Shown: positions 1-8,114 of the stretch, in pieces | How the letters are laid out: every line of letters starts with the position of its first letter | Numbering within the stretch: the stretch's first letter is position 1 | Source: Catenovulum agarivorans DS-2 | Lineage (GTDB): Bacteria; Pseudomonadota; Gammaproteobacteria; Enterobacterales; Alteromonadaceae | Assembly (NCBI RefSeq): GCF_000568405.1 | Contig: NZ_ARZY01000005.1 | Span: forward strand, 1-64,000 | Direction: 5' to 3' | Length of the DNA: 64,000 bases | Made by a program: the position numbers and the translations under genes | Notes under the pieces: generated by a model | Told to the model about the DNA's origin: nothing | The model's input: the letters and a program-made list of their open reading frames with translations, nothing else | The model's database searches: none

Positions 1-5
1 ATTAG

Positions 6-10
6 CCTCC
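6..10 (-). promoter_or_regulatory. Shine-Dalgarno of a gene starting just beyond the left edge
   Basis: The minus strand reads GGAGG here, 17 bases after the hamA stop codon, and then CTAAT up to the window edge. The spacing fits a start codon at or just past position 1. The ATG that overlaps the hamA stop (29-31) reads only nine codons before a TAA, so it is not the next gene. By the known order of Hachiman loci the next gene should be the helicase hamB, but none of its coding sequence is visible. Confidence 0.55.
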
Positions 11-27
11 GACAAGTTCGGGGTGAT

Positions 28-798
28 TCATCCAATATATTCACCAGCGACTTCGAGATAGGCTGCTTCAAACTCATTTGGCAAGCATCCAACCAACTCA
101 GGTTTAGCAAAACCTATGAAACAAGAATTGTATAAAACATCTTCAAAATCAGGATTAGTTAACGGGTTCAATATGTCTAAAAGTATATCTTCATGTTCTT
201 CATCTAGATTTGGGAAATCAATAAAACTTTCAATTAAATCAAATTCTTCTTGGTATTTATCTGCCGCTTTTTTTATCGAACTGGTTGCTTCAGTTGCCCC
301 CGATTTAAAATCCTTGTACAGCTTTGACTCTCCTAGAAACAGCTTGAACTTGCCATCATAAAACTGCCCATGCACACCATCAGCGCTAAAAACTGGCATT
401 TTACGGGAAGTTTTAAATGACATTTTGCTTAATAATTTAGGAGCTCCTAGATATACATCAAGCAAAGTGAACAAAATTAATTCACCTAACTCTCCCTTTG
501 CTGTGTGCTGACTTAACTTACGAATTGATTTTTCAAAGAGCTTTTCAGCAGCACCTTCTTTTTTCAATCCGAGTTTTTTCTCAATTTCACTGCACCTTAA
601 AACGAAGTTCGTCAATATTCCATTTTTTATGGTCGCAAAAAGCTGTGTTAGTGGGTCAGGCTCACCATCAGGTGAAACATAAATAAGAAGGGTTTCGACT
701 GTTCTGCCATCGGCAAGAGTAAAAGGGACATCTACTCTTTTCAGTATTGCTTTTACTTCATCACAATTTTTTAGTTGTGGCTCTAGTCGTTTATCCAT
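28..798 (-). CDS. hamA: HamA-like (DUF1837) nuclease subunit of a Hachiman anti-phage system
   Basis: This 256-residue protein matches my knowledge of the HamA/DUF1837 family. Landmarks are KGELGE (101-106), LSK (123-125), ADGVHG (139-144) and LFLGESK (153-159). They form an acidic/Glu-x-Lys pattern of PD-(D/E)xK nuclease type, separated by strands and followed by a helical region (165-215). In Hachiman systems HamA is the nuclease effector held and triggered by the helicase HamB, and it cleaves DNA after sensing damaged or phage DNA. The first 95 residues are variable, as in the family. The stop lies 17 bases before a strong Shine-Dalgarno at the window edge, so a downstream partner is expected outside the window. 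A good promoter lies upstream, but no close Shine-Dalgarno precedes the ATG; the nearest AAGGAT is about 15 bases away, so the start is moderately sure. Confidence 0.82.
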   Translation of the reverse strand: MDKRLEPQLKNCDEVKAILKRVDVPFTLADGRTVETLLIYVSPDGEPDPLTQLFATIKNGILTNFVLRCSEIEKKLGLKKEGAAEKLFEKSIRKLSQHTAKGELGELILFTLLDVYLGAPKLLSKMSFKTSRKMPVFSADGVHGQFYDGKFKLFLGESKLYKDFKSGATEATSSIKKAADKYQEEFDLIESFIDFPNLDEEHEDILLDILNPLTNPDFEDVLYNSCFIGFAKPELVGCLPNEFEAAYLEVAGEYIG

Positions 799-830
799 AT
801 AAATTTTAATGTCTATCCTTATTTCTTAGA

Positions 831-858
831 ATATTATCAAATCCTTTAACTTATTCAA
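831..858 (-). promoter_or_regulatory. Sigma70-like promoter for hamA
   Basis: On the minus strand TTGAAT (853-858) and TAATAT (831-836) are separated by 16 bases, about 33 bases upstream of the hamA start codon. The surrounding DNA is very AT-rich, so a chance match is possible. Confidence 0.5.
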
Positions 859-958
859 TCAATAAAAACTTTTAGCAAGAGCTGTTCATATATTAACTCA
901 CCTAGCGACTTTCGGTGTTTAAAGCCCTATGGTCTAGAGTCGTGAACTTTCAGTACAA

Positions 959-977
959 CGCTCATAGAATTTGAGCG
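959..977. repeat. Short hairpin between hamA and the ligase gene
   Basis: CGCTCA and TGAGCG pair across a 7-base loop. The interval 799-1051 also holds the hamA promoter and the ligase terminator. I see no gene in it. The hairpin lies between the ligase terminator and the hamA promoter and could be the degraded end of an older element. Confidence 0.3.
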
Positions 978-1001
978 ATAGGAACTAATTAATTTATAAA
1001 T

Positions 1002-1032
1002 AAGCCAACTTCCACTAGAAGAAAGTTGGCTT
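1002..1032 (-). terminator. Rho-independent terminator after the ligase gene
   Basis: A 10-base perfect inverted repeat (AAGCCAACTT at 1002-1011, AAGTTGGCTT at 1023-1032) with an 11-base loop lies 20 bases after the ligase stop codon. On the minus strand it is followed by an A/T-rich tract (ATTTATAAATT). Confidence 0.65.
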
Positions 1033-1051
1033 TGTAATACATGTTGAAAAT

Positions 1052-2995
1052 CTAAATAATACTAATTAAATCCAAATACTCAGCTTCAGTTATTACTTCC
1101 ACGCCTTTTTCTCTAGCTGCATTAATTTTGTTCTCGCCAACCTTCTCACCTGTTACTAAATAGGTAGTATTACCAGTGACGGATTTAGCCACCTTAGCTC
1201 CAAGAGCTTTTGCTTGCTTTTCCATATCGCCACGCGTGCCCTGAACCATAGAGCCAGTAAATACCACTGTCTTACCCGCAATTGGTGAATCAAGTTCTGA
1301 CATTTCAGATAGTTTGTCAGTAGTCGCCAGATTGAAGTTTAACGCATAAACCTGCCTAAACTCTTTTTCAACATTGGCTAAACCTTCAACGATTGCTTCG
1401 GCACTAAGCTGAGCAAAACCATCAATCTTCACCATTTCCTCAACCGTTAAACTGAATAGCTCAGTTAGTGAATGGTGTTGTAATAACCTCTCGCAGTTAC
1501 CACCACCTAACCGACTAACACCAAATGCAGCAAGAAAGCGCCAGTCTTCAATTTCTATTTCACGGCTCGCATTTAACTGATCAATTAAGTTTTGCGATGT
1601 TTTGTCACCAAATCCATATCCAACAAAATCATCTTTAGTTAATTCATAAATTTCGTGGATATGTTTAATCCCATGAGCCGAAATTTTCTCAATCACTTTT
1701 GGCCCAAAACCATCAACATTGCCTAAAGTCTTAAAAAAGTGAATCAAAGTGTTTTCAGTTTGTGCCGGACAGTCCGTTTTATTTGGGCACATTAAATGGT
1801 CAGCTTCCCAAATAAGGTGTGCATTACAACTTGGGCAATTTTCAGGTAATTGTGGCGTTGCAGGTCTTATAACTTCCAGGATCTTGGGTATTACTAATCC
1901 GCTACGAATTAGCTTTATCAACGCGCCAGGGCCAACACCATTGATTTTAACCATATTGTAATGGTGAACGGTTGCACGGCTTATGGTAGCGCCACTTAAC
2001 TTAGTTGGTACGAGTTCCGCTACCGGAGATACACGCCCGGTTCTTGATGTTTGTGGTACAACCTGAACGACTTCAACTTCCGCAGATTCAGTATTCACTT
2101 TAAATGCAATTTGCCAGCGATGAAACTTTCTGGTTGCCCCCATATGCGCTTTTATAGCTTCATGAGTGGTTTCTAAAATTAAGCCATCAATATCGAAATC
2201 AACCGTATTCCACATTTCTTCGACAAGCTTGTCAAAGTCCGCCAGTAAGGTTTCAATACTACCAGTCCAGTTATTTAGTTCTGAGAATGGATAAAATACA
2301 CATGCGCCATCATCAATCGCTTTTTGCACATTTCCATCTACTTTTTTCTCGGCGATAATGGCTGCCTGAATATTACGCGAATTCTCAAAGTGTTCGCTCA
2401 GCACTTCGTCAAAATACGTTTTTTTGATGACAATTTCACCCGGACCTAAGCCACGGCTACCATTATTAGCAACTTGTAATCCACGTTCAAACGCTCGGGT
2501 TATATCCTGACCTCGGTAACCATCACCTCGCGTATAAAGCACTTGGCCATCATCAAACGCTGCATAACCGTCAAGCTTTGGCGTGATTCTGATTTGGATG
2601 TCTTGTTCTGCAATATCCAGTTCACTTGCTGCTTTTAAGATGCGTTCTGTCCATCGTTTTATTTCATCAAATGAATAGGCTTTATCTGTTGATAGCATTC
2701 TTTGCGGTAGCTGAACCGTTTTCGCATCAATTAAGACTTCAGGTTCAACCACTGCTAAAAAAGGGTTTTCTGGATCAAGTTGTTCTAAGTGGCTGTGATA
2801 CTTATCGTATTCGCTGTCTTCAATTATTGGAAAACCGCTTCTATAAGTCGCATTTGCTACTTTCAGCAAAGTTAGCAGTTTTTCAGAATCAAAATCTGTT
2901 TTGATAAGCATTGACTCTATTTCAGAAGCTGTAACATTCAGATCTAATTCTTCAATAATGGCAATTTGTTTTTCGTTTAATATTTTTTTTGACAT
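1052..2995 (-). CDS. Divergent NAD-dependent DNA ligase (LigA family) with BRCT domain
   Basis: At 647 residues this is near the usual LigA length (about 670) and has all the core modules. A short N-terminal Ia-like segment contains EDSEYDK (59-65). The adenylation domain has the catalytic lysine motif PKLDGYA (K140) and the RGDGYRGQDIT motif. An OB fold follows, then a four-cysteine zinc finger (C387, C390, C403, C409), helix-hairpin-helix repeats (about 425-545) and a C-terminal BRCT domain (570-647). It should seal nicks in duplex DNA using NAD. It is far from the usual LigA in sequence, with only a short Ia-like motif. It starts 10 bases after the 81-residue LigA-related gene, whose stop codon overlaps an AGG that could serve as its ribosome site. 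No canonical ligA occurs in this window, so it may be a paralogue or the main ligase. Confidence 0.88.
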   Translation of the reverse strand: MSKKILNEKQIAIIEELDLNVTASEIESMLIKTDFDSEKLLTLLKVANATYRSGFPIIEDSEYDKYHSHLEQLDPENPFLAVVEPEVLIDAKTVQLPQRMLSTDKAYSFDEIKRWTERILKAASELDIAEQDIQIRITPKLDGYAAFDDGQVLYTRGDGYRGQDITRAFERGLQVANNGSRGLGPGEIVIKKTYFDEVLSEHFENSRNIQAAIIAEKKVDGNVQKAIDDGACVFYPFSELNNWTGSIETLLADFDKLVEEMWNTVDFDIDGLILETTHEAIKAHMGATRKFHRWQIAFKVNTESAEVEVVQVVPQTSRTGRVSPVAELVPTKLSGATISRATVHHYNMVKINGVGPGALIKLIRSGLVIPKILEVIRPATPQLPENCPSCNAHLIWEADHLMCPNKTDCPAQTENTLIHFFKTLGNVDGFGPKVIEKISAHGIKHIHEIYELTKDDFVGYGFGDKTSQNLIDQLNASREIEIEDWRFLAAFGVSRLGGGNCERLLQHHSLTELFSLTVEEMVKIDGFAQLSAEAIVEGLANVEKEFRQVYALNFNLATTDKLSEMSELDSPIAGKTVVFTGSMVQGTRGDMEKQAKALGAKVAKSVTGNTTYLVTGEKVGENKINAAREKGVEVITEAEYLDLISII

Positions 2996-3005
2996 AACTC
3001 TGTAC

Positions 3006-3263
<258 letters not shown>

Positions 3264-3336
3264 TTATTAAGTTTAGGCGGATATTTTCGGCAGGAATTTT
3301 AGCTTAATTAGTGCAGTTGCAAAACCGCTATAACTA

Positions 3337-3364
3337 AAAACGCCGCATTAAAATACGGCGTTTT
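3337..3364 (-). terminator. Rho-independent terminator after fadD and the small membrane gene
   Basis: AAAACGCCG (3337-3345) and CGGCGTTTT (3356-3364) form a GC-cored stem flanked by A and T runs. It lies 8 bases after the stop of the 57-residue gene and upstream of the LigA-related gene, so it closes the fadD transcript. Its symmetry would let it act on both strands. Confidence 0.75.
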
Positions 3365-3371
3365 AATCATT

Positions 3372-3545
3372 CTAGTGTCTTGCTGGCTGTGGCCTAAGTA
3401 TAAATACAAACGGCAACAACAATGGCCCTAGAACTAAGCTCATTAGCTTGTGTGAATAAGTCACTCTCGCGTTGCGTTTTTTCGCTATATACCAAGACAA
3501 TAACTGACTTAGTGTCCAAATTAAAACAATTATAAAGGGGGCCAT
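3372..3545 (-). CDS. 57-residue two-helix membrane protein, translationally coupled to fadD
   Basis: The ATG shares a base with the fadD stop codon (TAATG, 3547-3543). The frame runs 57 codons to a TAG, 8 bases before a terminator. The product starts [16 protein letters not shown] and has a first hydrophobic helix (about 3-20), a basic loop (KKRNAR, about 22-27), and a second helix (about 34-50) rich in L, V, F and P, then a short basic tail. This is the pattern of a small inner membrane protein with both ends on the same side. I do not recognise a family. Its position implies expression with fadD, so a role at the membrane during fatty acid uptake or activation is possible, but this is inference. 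The stop-start overlap and intact reading frame argue that it is real. Confidence 0.6.
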   Translation of the reverse strand: MAPFIIVLIWTLSQLLSWYIAKKRNARVTYSHKLMSLVLGPLLLPFVFILRPQPARH

Positions 3546-5206
3546 TAGTTTTGTGGTCTTAACTCTCTACGTAAAATTTTACCAACATTAGTTTTTGGTA
3601 AGCTTTCTCTAAATTCGACAGACTTGGGCATTTTATAACCAGTCAGATTATCTTTGCAATGATTAATTAACTCTTGCTCTGTAAGTGATTGATCTTTTTT
3701 AACAACAAAAATTTTCACCACTTCACCACACTTCTCATGTGGAATGCCAACTGCTGCAACTTCAAGTACTTTATCGTTCATCGCGACAACTTCTTCAACT
3801 TCATTTGGATAAACATTAAAGCCCGAAACTAAGATCATGTCTTTTTTACGGTCGACTATTCTAAAATATCCCTGTTCGTCGTACGCGGCTATATCGCCAG
3901 TACAAAACCAACCATCTTTGATAACTTCATCCGTTGCTTCAGGACGATTAAAGTACCCTTTCATGACTTGTGGGCCTTTTACCTGTAATTCACCAGGTTC
4001 ATTTACGCCCACTTCGTTGCCGTCTTCGTCGACAACGCGACATTCAGTAGAAGGTATAGGTAAACCAATAGCACCATTGTAATCTTGCAAGTTAATTGGG
4101 TTTATCGTCACCGCCGGCGAACATTCAGTCAAACCGTAGGCTTCTAACAAGCGTGTACCAGTTACTTTTTTCCACCGTTCCGCAACAGGTCGCTGCACTG
4201 CCATGCCACCACCTAACGACAATTTAAGTTTAGAAAAATCCACCTCTGCAAAACCCTTTGCATTTAATAAACCATTAAACAAGGTATTAACTCCGGTTAA
4301 TGCGGTAAACGGTCGTTTATTTAATTCCTTTACAAAAGTAGGCATGTCTCTTGGGTTGGTTATTAAAATATTGGTTGCACCATATTTCATAAAGTTAAAG
4401 CAATTGGCTAGGAGCGCAAAGATATGGTATAGAGGCAATGCGGTTACAACCGTTTCTTTACCGTATTCTAAACAAGGGTCTAACCAAGCACCTGCTTGCA
4501 TTAAATTTGCCACCATATTTCTATGGGTGAGCATTGCGCCTTTAGCAACGCCTGTGGTGCCACCGGTGTACTGTAAAAAAGCAATATCCTCGCCTGTTAC
4601 TGTTGGTTTTTTATATTCGGATGCTTTAGCTGATGCAAGTACATGGTTAAATTTAATTGGCTTTGGTAATTGGTATTCAGGCACCATTTTTTTGATGTGC
4701 TTTACAACTTTATTGACTATAAAACCCTTTAAACCACCAAGCTGATCACCCAACTCAGTTAATATTATATTTTTTACTGGTGTTTCATTTACTACTTTTT
4801 CTAGAGTTGCAGCAAAGTTTGCGACGATCACTATTGTGGTGGCACCTGCATCATTTAATTGATGTTTAAGCTCACGCGGCGTATATAAAGGATTAACGTT
4901 TGCAACTGTACAGCCTGCTCTTAACGAACCAAATAACGCGATTGGATATTGCAATAAGTTTGGCATCATCAGCGCAACAACATCACCTTTACCAAGCCCA
5001 AGCGTGTTCTGTAAATAGGCGGCAAACTGTTTACTCTTTTCATCCAATTCACGGTAAGTCAGTGACTTATCCATATTGATGAACGCAGTTTGCTCGGCAA
5101 ACTTGCTGCAGGACTCATCAATTAATTCAACTAGACTTGCGTAGTGGTCTGCATCTATCGTTGCTGGTACGCCTTGTTGATATTGCTTAAGCCAAATTTT
5201 TTCCAT
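3545..5206 (-). CDS. fadD: Long-chain-fatty-acid--CoA ligase
   Basis: This 553-residue protein belongs to the AMP-binding (ANL) family and activates long-chain fatty acids to acyl-CoA for beta-oxidation or lipid synthesis, at the inner face of the membrane. The P-loop signature [13 protein letters not shown] lies at 213-225, and the acyl-adenylate region at about 355-440, including YGLTE and DGWFCTGD. The fatty-acyl-CoA synthetase motif follows ([21 protein letters not shown] region, split by the usual hinge). Near the C terminus GKILRREL carries the catalytic lysine. Length fits E. coli FadD (561). An AGAG precedes the ATG by 7 bases. Its stop overlaps the start of a small membrane protein gene. 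Confidence 0.95.
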   Translation of the reverse strand: MEKIWLKQYQQGVPATIDADHYASLVELIDESCSKFAEQTAFINMDKSLTYRELDEKSKQFAAYLQNTLGLGKGDVVALMMPNLLQYPIALFGSLRAGCTVANVNPLYTPRELKHQLNDAGATTIVIVANFAATLEKVVNETPVKNIILTELGDQLGGLKGFIVNKVVKHIKKMVPEYQLPKPIKFNHVLASAKASEYKKPTVTGEDIAFLQYTGGTTGVAKGAMLTHRNMVANLMQAGAWLDPCLEYGKETVVTALPLYHIFALLANCFNFMKYGATNILITNPRDMPTFVKELNKRPFTALTGVNTLFNGLLNAKGFAEVDFSKLKLSLGGGMAVQRPVAERWKKVTGTRLLEAYGLTECSPAVTINPINLQDYNGAIGLPIPSTECRVVDEDGNEVGVNEPGELQVKGPQVMKGYFNRPEATDEVIKDGWFCTGDIAAYDEQGYFRIVDRKKDMILVSGFNVYPNEVEEVVAMNDKVLEVAAVGIPHEKCGEVVKIFVVKKDQSLTEQELINHCKDNLTGYKMPKSVEFRESLPKTNVGKILRRELRPQN

Positions 5207-5310
5207 GTTATTTCTCTTTAGTCAGGAGATTTTTATTTACTTGGAGTATTGCAGTTTACTAAAAAAAATTCAAACAAGCGTTTAACATTTATTTCACTAA
5301 CAACTTTAGT

Positions 5311-5922
5311 TCAACCTTTAATAACAGTCCAAGCTTGATTAATTTGTTGAATTGTCGAGACATCACCACCTTTATCTGGATGATGCAAAGCACATAACCT
5401 TTTATACCTTTGTTTTTTGACATGTAAACTACTTTCAGGTCTGACCTCTAGAGTGTTGCACGCTTGGATGTATTGGTCGCTGTGACAGTATTGCTGAAAT
5501 TTTTGCCAAAAATTTGCTAACATCCTTTCGACCTGATTCTGGTCAGTTGAGTATAAATTGTTTAGGTCTAAATAATATGCTTGCATCGGGTCTGCATCGG
5601 TTAATGCATTGCCAACTTGTTTGTCGCTGGCCATAATCGGCGTCACTTGAAACTTTGCTAGGCCGATTTGTAGGTAAGCCTTATTGTGTTTAAGCCAATG
5701 CAGTTGCAGTTTATACAAGCAATGAAACAGTAAGAAGTGGACTTGAAAAAGTTGTAAGGAATCAGCGGGATCGTATTCAGGTATAAGCGGTGGATTATGC
5801 TGAGAAAGTTGACGTAAAACGTCTATTTCTTGATATTCTCCATAATCTGCCGACAAATTATGTTTGATATACTCAAATAAGTTTTCGATTAAAACCGTGA
5901 TTGGATTTTGAGATTCAGGCAT
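5311..5922 (-). CDS. DnaJ-related protein with C-terminal J domain
   Basis: This 203-residue protein has an N-terminal helical region of the DNAJ_related type (residues 1-140) and a short J-domain core at the C terminus, with the diagnostic HPDKGG loop (about 182-187) and a following helix (STIQQINQAW). The J domain is at the end rather than the start, and no Gly/Phe or zinc-finger region is present. It probably recruits DnaK (Hsp70) to a specific client rather than acting as a general chaperone. The client is unknown. Neighbours (fadD, rplS) give no hint. It is known as a conserved protein in Vibrio and Shewanella relatives. Confidence 0.8.
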   Translation of the reverse strand: MPESQNPITVLIENLFEYIKHNLSADYGEYQEIDVLRQLSQHNPPLIPEYDPADSLQLFQVHFLLFHCLYKLQLHWLKHNKAYLQIGLAKFQVTPIMASDKQVGNALTDADPMQAYYLDLNNLYSTDQNQVERMLANFWQKFQQYCHSDQYIQACNTLEVRPESSLHVKKQRYKRLCALHHPDKGGDVSTIQQINQAWTVIKG

Positions 5923-5965
5923 TTAAAGGTCATTTTAGCCAAAGTTGTGAGTTAACTTTAGCTGA

Positions 5966-5993
5966 TAAGAAAAAGGCTCGCAAATGCGAGCCT
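5966..5993 (-). terminator. Rho-independent terminator of the rpsP-rimM-trmD-rplS operon
   Basis: On the minus strand an 8-base stem AGGCTCGC/GCGAGCCT with a 4-base loop is followed directly by TTTTTCTT. It lies 14 bases after the rplS stop codon. Confidence 0.85.
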
Positions 5994-6006
5994 CTCTACA
6001 AGCCAA

Positions 6007-6360
6007 TTATTTTTTAGCAAGCTTTTCTTTGATACGTGCAGCTTTACCAGTTAAGTTACGTAAGTAATATAACTTAGCTTGACGCACGTCACCACGACGC
6101 TTAACTTCAACTTTTGCAACTAATGGGCTGTGAGATTGGAAAGTACGCTCAACACCTTCACCACCTGACATTTTACGTACAGTGAAAGCTGAGTTTAAAC
6201 CACGGTTTCTTTTACCGATCACAACGCCTTCGTAAGCCTGTAAACGCTCACGGTCGCCTTCTTTTACTTTAACGTGAACAACTACTGTGTCACCTGGACC
6301 AAAAGAAGGAAGGTCCTGTTTCATTTGCTCTTGTTCGAGCTGTTGAATGATGTTACTCAT
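6007..6360 (-). CDS. rplS: 50S ribosomal protein L19
   Basis: A 117-residue L19 (bacterial L19 is about 115) that sits at the 30S-50S interface near bridge B6/B8. Family landmarks are visible: the [16 protein letters not shown] beta strand near residue 20, the [20 protein letters not shown] segment (43-62), and the basic C terminus ending KEKLAKK. It is the last gene of the rpsP-rimM-trmD-rplS operon, 28 bases after trmD, and is followed by a strong terminator. Confidence 0.98.
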   Translation of the reverse strand: MSNIIQQLEQEQMKQDLPSFGPGDTVVVHVKVKEGDRERLQAYEGVVIGKRNRGLNSAFTVRKMSGGEGVERTFQSHSPLVAKVEVKRRGDVRQAKLYYLRNLTGKAARIKEKLAKK

Positions 6361-6388
6361 AATAACCTACCTTTCCTAGAGTACACTG

Positions 6389-7144
6389 CTATTCTTGCAA
6401 ATAATCAGTTTGGAATGCTTCCAATAACTGCTTTTGCTCATCAGTCAGAGCTAGGTTTGTTAATAATTCTGGGCGTCTTAACCAAGTTCGACCCAATGCT
6501 TGCTGCATTCGCCATTGCTCAATTTTTGCATGGTTACCACTTAATAAAACCTGTGGTACAGCTTTATCATTTAATACTTCAGGCCTTGTATAATGAGGGC
6601 AATCTAACAGACCGTTTTGAAACGAATCTTGTTCAGCTGACAAATTATGTCCTAACACCCCGGGTAACAAGCGAGTTACCGCATCTATTAGCGTCATCGC
6701 GGGCAGTTCCCCACCACTTAATACAAAGTCACCAATAGACCATTCTTCATCAATTTCAGACTCTATGAGTCTTTCATCTATGCCTTCGTAACGACCACAA
6801 ACCAACAGTAATTTTGATTGTTTAGCCATATTATGCGCTGCCACCTGGTCAAATTTTTTGCCTTGTGGAGACAAGTATATGGTTTTAACACCTTCACCTG
6901 CCTGCGCTTTTGCTGCACGTATTGCATCCTGTAGAGGCTGAACCATCATTAACATGCCAGGTCCACCGCCGTAAGGGCGGTCATCTACAGTTCGGTGTTT
7001 ATCCAGAGTAAAATCTCTAGGGTTCCACCGATGCAACTCAAAAATACCTTTTTTAAGTGCTCGTCCTGTTACGCCGTAATTGGAAACTGAATCAAACATT
7101 TCAGGAAAAAGGCTTATCACCCCAATCCAATTTAATGTAGACAC
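6389..7144 (-). CDS. trmD: tRNA (guanine-37-N1)-methyltransferase
   Basis: This 251-residue SPOUT-class enzyme uses S-adenosylmethionine to methylate G37 of tRNAs reading CNN, CCN and CGG codons, which prevents +1 frameshifting. It has the N-terminal [12 protein letters not shown], the [16 protein letters not shown] segment (56-71), and the trefoil-knot SAM-binding loops [10 protein letters not shown] and [15 protein letters not shown]. The start codon is GTG, 2 bases after the rimM stop, which implies coupled translation. Length matches E. coli TrmD (255). Confidence 0.98.
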   Translation of the reverse strand: MSTLNWIGVISLFPEMFDSVSNYGVTGRALKKGIFELHRWNPRDFTLDKHRTVDDRPYGGGPGMLMMVQPLQDAIRAAKAQAGEGVKTIYLSPQGKKFDQVAAHNMAKQSKLLLVCGRYEGIDERLIESEIDEEWSIGDFVLSGGELPAMTLIDAVTRLLPGVLGHNLSAEQDSFQNGLLDCPHYTRPEVLNDKAVPQVLLSGNHAKIEQWRMQQALGRTWLRRPELLTNLALTDEQKQLLEAFQTDYLQE

Positions 7145-7146
7145 AA

Positions 7147-7677
7147 TTAAAAATCCGCGTCCCAGTTTACCGTGATTAGCTGATTATCTTTGTCTACTGA
7201 CACAATAACCTGCTCATCAATAAATGGTATTAAACGCTCTTGCATTCCAAATGCATCATTCAGGTTTGCTTTAACTACTAATACGTCATTTGAGCCAGTT
7301 TCCATCAGTGCTTTAACAGTACCCATGTTGTAGCCATCAGTATTTACAACGGCCAAACCGACTAAATCACGCCAGTAAAACTCACCTTTATCGAGTTCTG
7401 GCAATTGCGCTTCTGGTACAACAATTTCCATACCAGTTAGCAATTGAGCTTTTTCTCTGACATCAACGTTTTCTAATTTAACGATGAGGCCTTTGTTGTG
7501 TCGACGCCACTCGACAATATTTGTTTCTTGCCACAGCTTGTCTCGGCCGATTGTCCAAGGGCTGTAAGCAAAAATTGCTTCAGGGTCTTCTGTAAAAGAA
7601 TTTACTTTTAACCAGCCTTTTACGCCGTACACAGCACCTAAGCGCCCTACTACAACTTTATTCTCTGGTTCAGTCAT
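7147..7677 (-). CDS. rimM: 16S rRNA processing protein RimM
   Basis: A 176-residue ribosome maturation factor with an N-terminal RimM barrel ([18 protein letters not shown], residues 8-25) and a C-terminal PRC-barrel (about 100-172, containing [12 protein letters not shown]). It binds S19 and helps maturation of the 30S head. It lies between rpsP (26 bases upstream) and trmD (2 bases downstream), as in other gammaproteobacteria. Length and order are normal. Confidence 0.97.
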   Translation of the reverse strand: MTEPENKVVVGRLGAVYGVKGWLKVNSFTEDPEAIFAYSPWTIGRDKLWQETNIVEWRRHNKGLIVKLENVDVREKAQLLTGMEIVVPEAQLPELDKGEFYWRDLVGLAVVNTDGYNMGTVKALMETGSNDVLVVKANLNDAFGMQERLIPFIDEQVIVSVDKDNQLITVNWDADF

Positions 7678-7703
7678 CTTTTAACTTTCTTAAAACTCTG
7701 AAA

Positions 7704-7952
7704 TTAAGCCGCTGCACTAGCGTCTTTAATTAAGCTTTTTACACGATCAGAGGTTTGTGCACCTTGACTGATCCAGTGATTGATGCGTTCTAAGTCTAAA
7801 CGTAAACGCTCTGATTCACCGCGAGCCACTGGATTAAAGAACCCAACACGCTCAATGAAACGGCCATCGCGAGGTTTACGGCTATCCGCAACTACTACTT
7901 GGTAGAAAGGACGCTTTTTAGAACCACCACGAGATAAACGAATTGTTACCAT
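7704..7952 (-). CDS. rpsP: 30S ribosomal protein S16
   Basis: An 82-residue S16 of usual length. It begins [20 protein letters not shown] and has the conserved [19 protein letters not shown] segment. S16 is an early assembly protein of the 30S body. It is the first gene of the operon. A promoter and a structured leader with a hairpin lie upstream. The ribosome site is weak (GGG 7 bases before the ATG). Confidence 0.98.
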   Translation of the reverse strand: MVTIRLSRGGSKKRPFYQVVVADSRKPRDGRFIERVGFFNPVARGESERLRLDLERINHWISQGAQTSDRVKSLIKDASAAA

Positions 7953-7995
7953 ATCGTACCCATAGTTGATTAGTTAATTGAAATAAAAATTGGCT

Positions 7996-8021
7996 GCTTT
8001 TTACCATCGCTGGCAAAAAGC
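7996..8021 (-). promoter_or_regulatory. Hairpin with GNRA-type loop in the rpsP leader
   Basis: On the minus strand GCTTTTTGCCA and TGGTAAAAAGC form an 11-base-pair stem (one G-U pair) closed by GCGA, a stable GNRA tetraloop. It starts about 7 bases after the predicted -10 box, so it would stand at the very 5' end of the rpsP mRNA. A U-rich stretch follows within 6 bases (AATTTTTATTT), so it could act as an attenuator, a stability element or a ribosomal-protein binding site. Confidence 0.5.
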
Positions 8022-8027
8022 CCGTGA

Positions 8028-8055
8028 ATTGTACACATATTAGGGGGGAATGCAA
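8028..8055 (-). promoter_or_regulatory. Sigma70-like promoter of the rpsP operon
   Basis: On the minus strand TTGCAT (8050-8055) and TACAAT (8028-8033) lie 16 bases apart, with a C-run (six C) in the spacer. The -35 hexamer overlaps one arm of the inverted repeat at 8054-8085. The -10 box is about 76 bases upstream of rpsP. Confidence 0.5.
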
Positions 8056-8085
8056 CTTTAGTGGTATCAATACACCACTAAAGTT
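8054..8085. terminator. Perfect 12-base inverted repeat between ffh and rpsP
   Basis: AACTTTAGTGGT (8054-8065) and ACCACTAAAGTT (8074-8085) pair perfectly with an 8-base loop, 29 bases after the ffh stop codon. It probably ends ffh transcription. The minus-strand sequence after it is not U-rich, so termination may be Rho-assisted or the element may have another role. The plus-strand reading has TTTTT six bases later. Confidence 0.45.
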
Positions 8086-8114
8086 ACTGAATTTTTACAG
8101 GCTTAGCGTTTGTT

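Noticed and set aside
1-31. hamB starting at the ATG that overlaps the hamA stop
   Set aside because: That frame ends after nine codons; the GGAGG at 6-10 indicates a start beyond the edge.
900-990. Possible integron attC-like site near the hamA gene
   Set aside because: The short hairpin and GCGTTGTAC-like bases do not fit the RYYYAAC/GTTRRRY pair of attC sites, and no integrase or cassette array is visible.
4203-4745. 180-residue plus-strand frame inside fadD
   Set aside because: It is the mirror of the conserved fadD coding region, with no ribosome site or recognisable family.
6274-6738. 154-residue plus-strand frame across rplS and trmD
   Set aside because: It crosses two well-supported genes on the other strand and has no family features.
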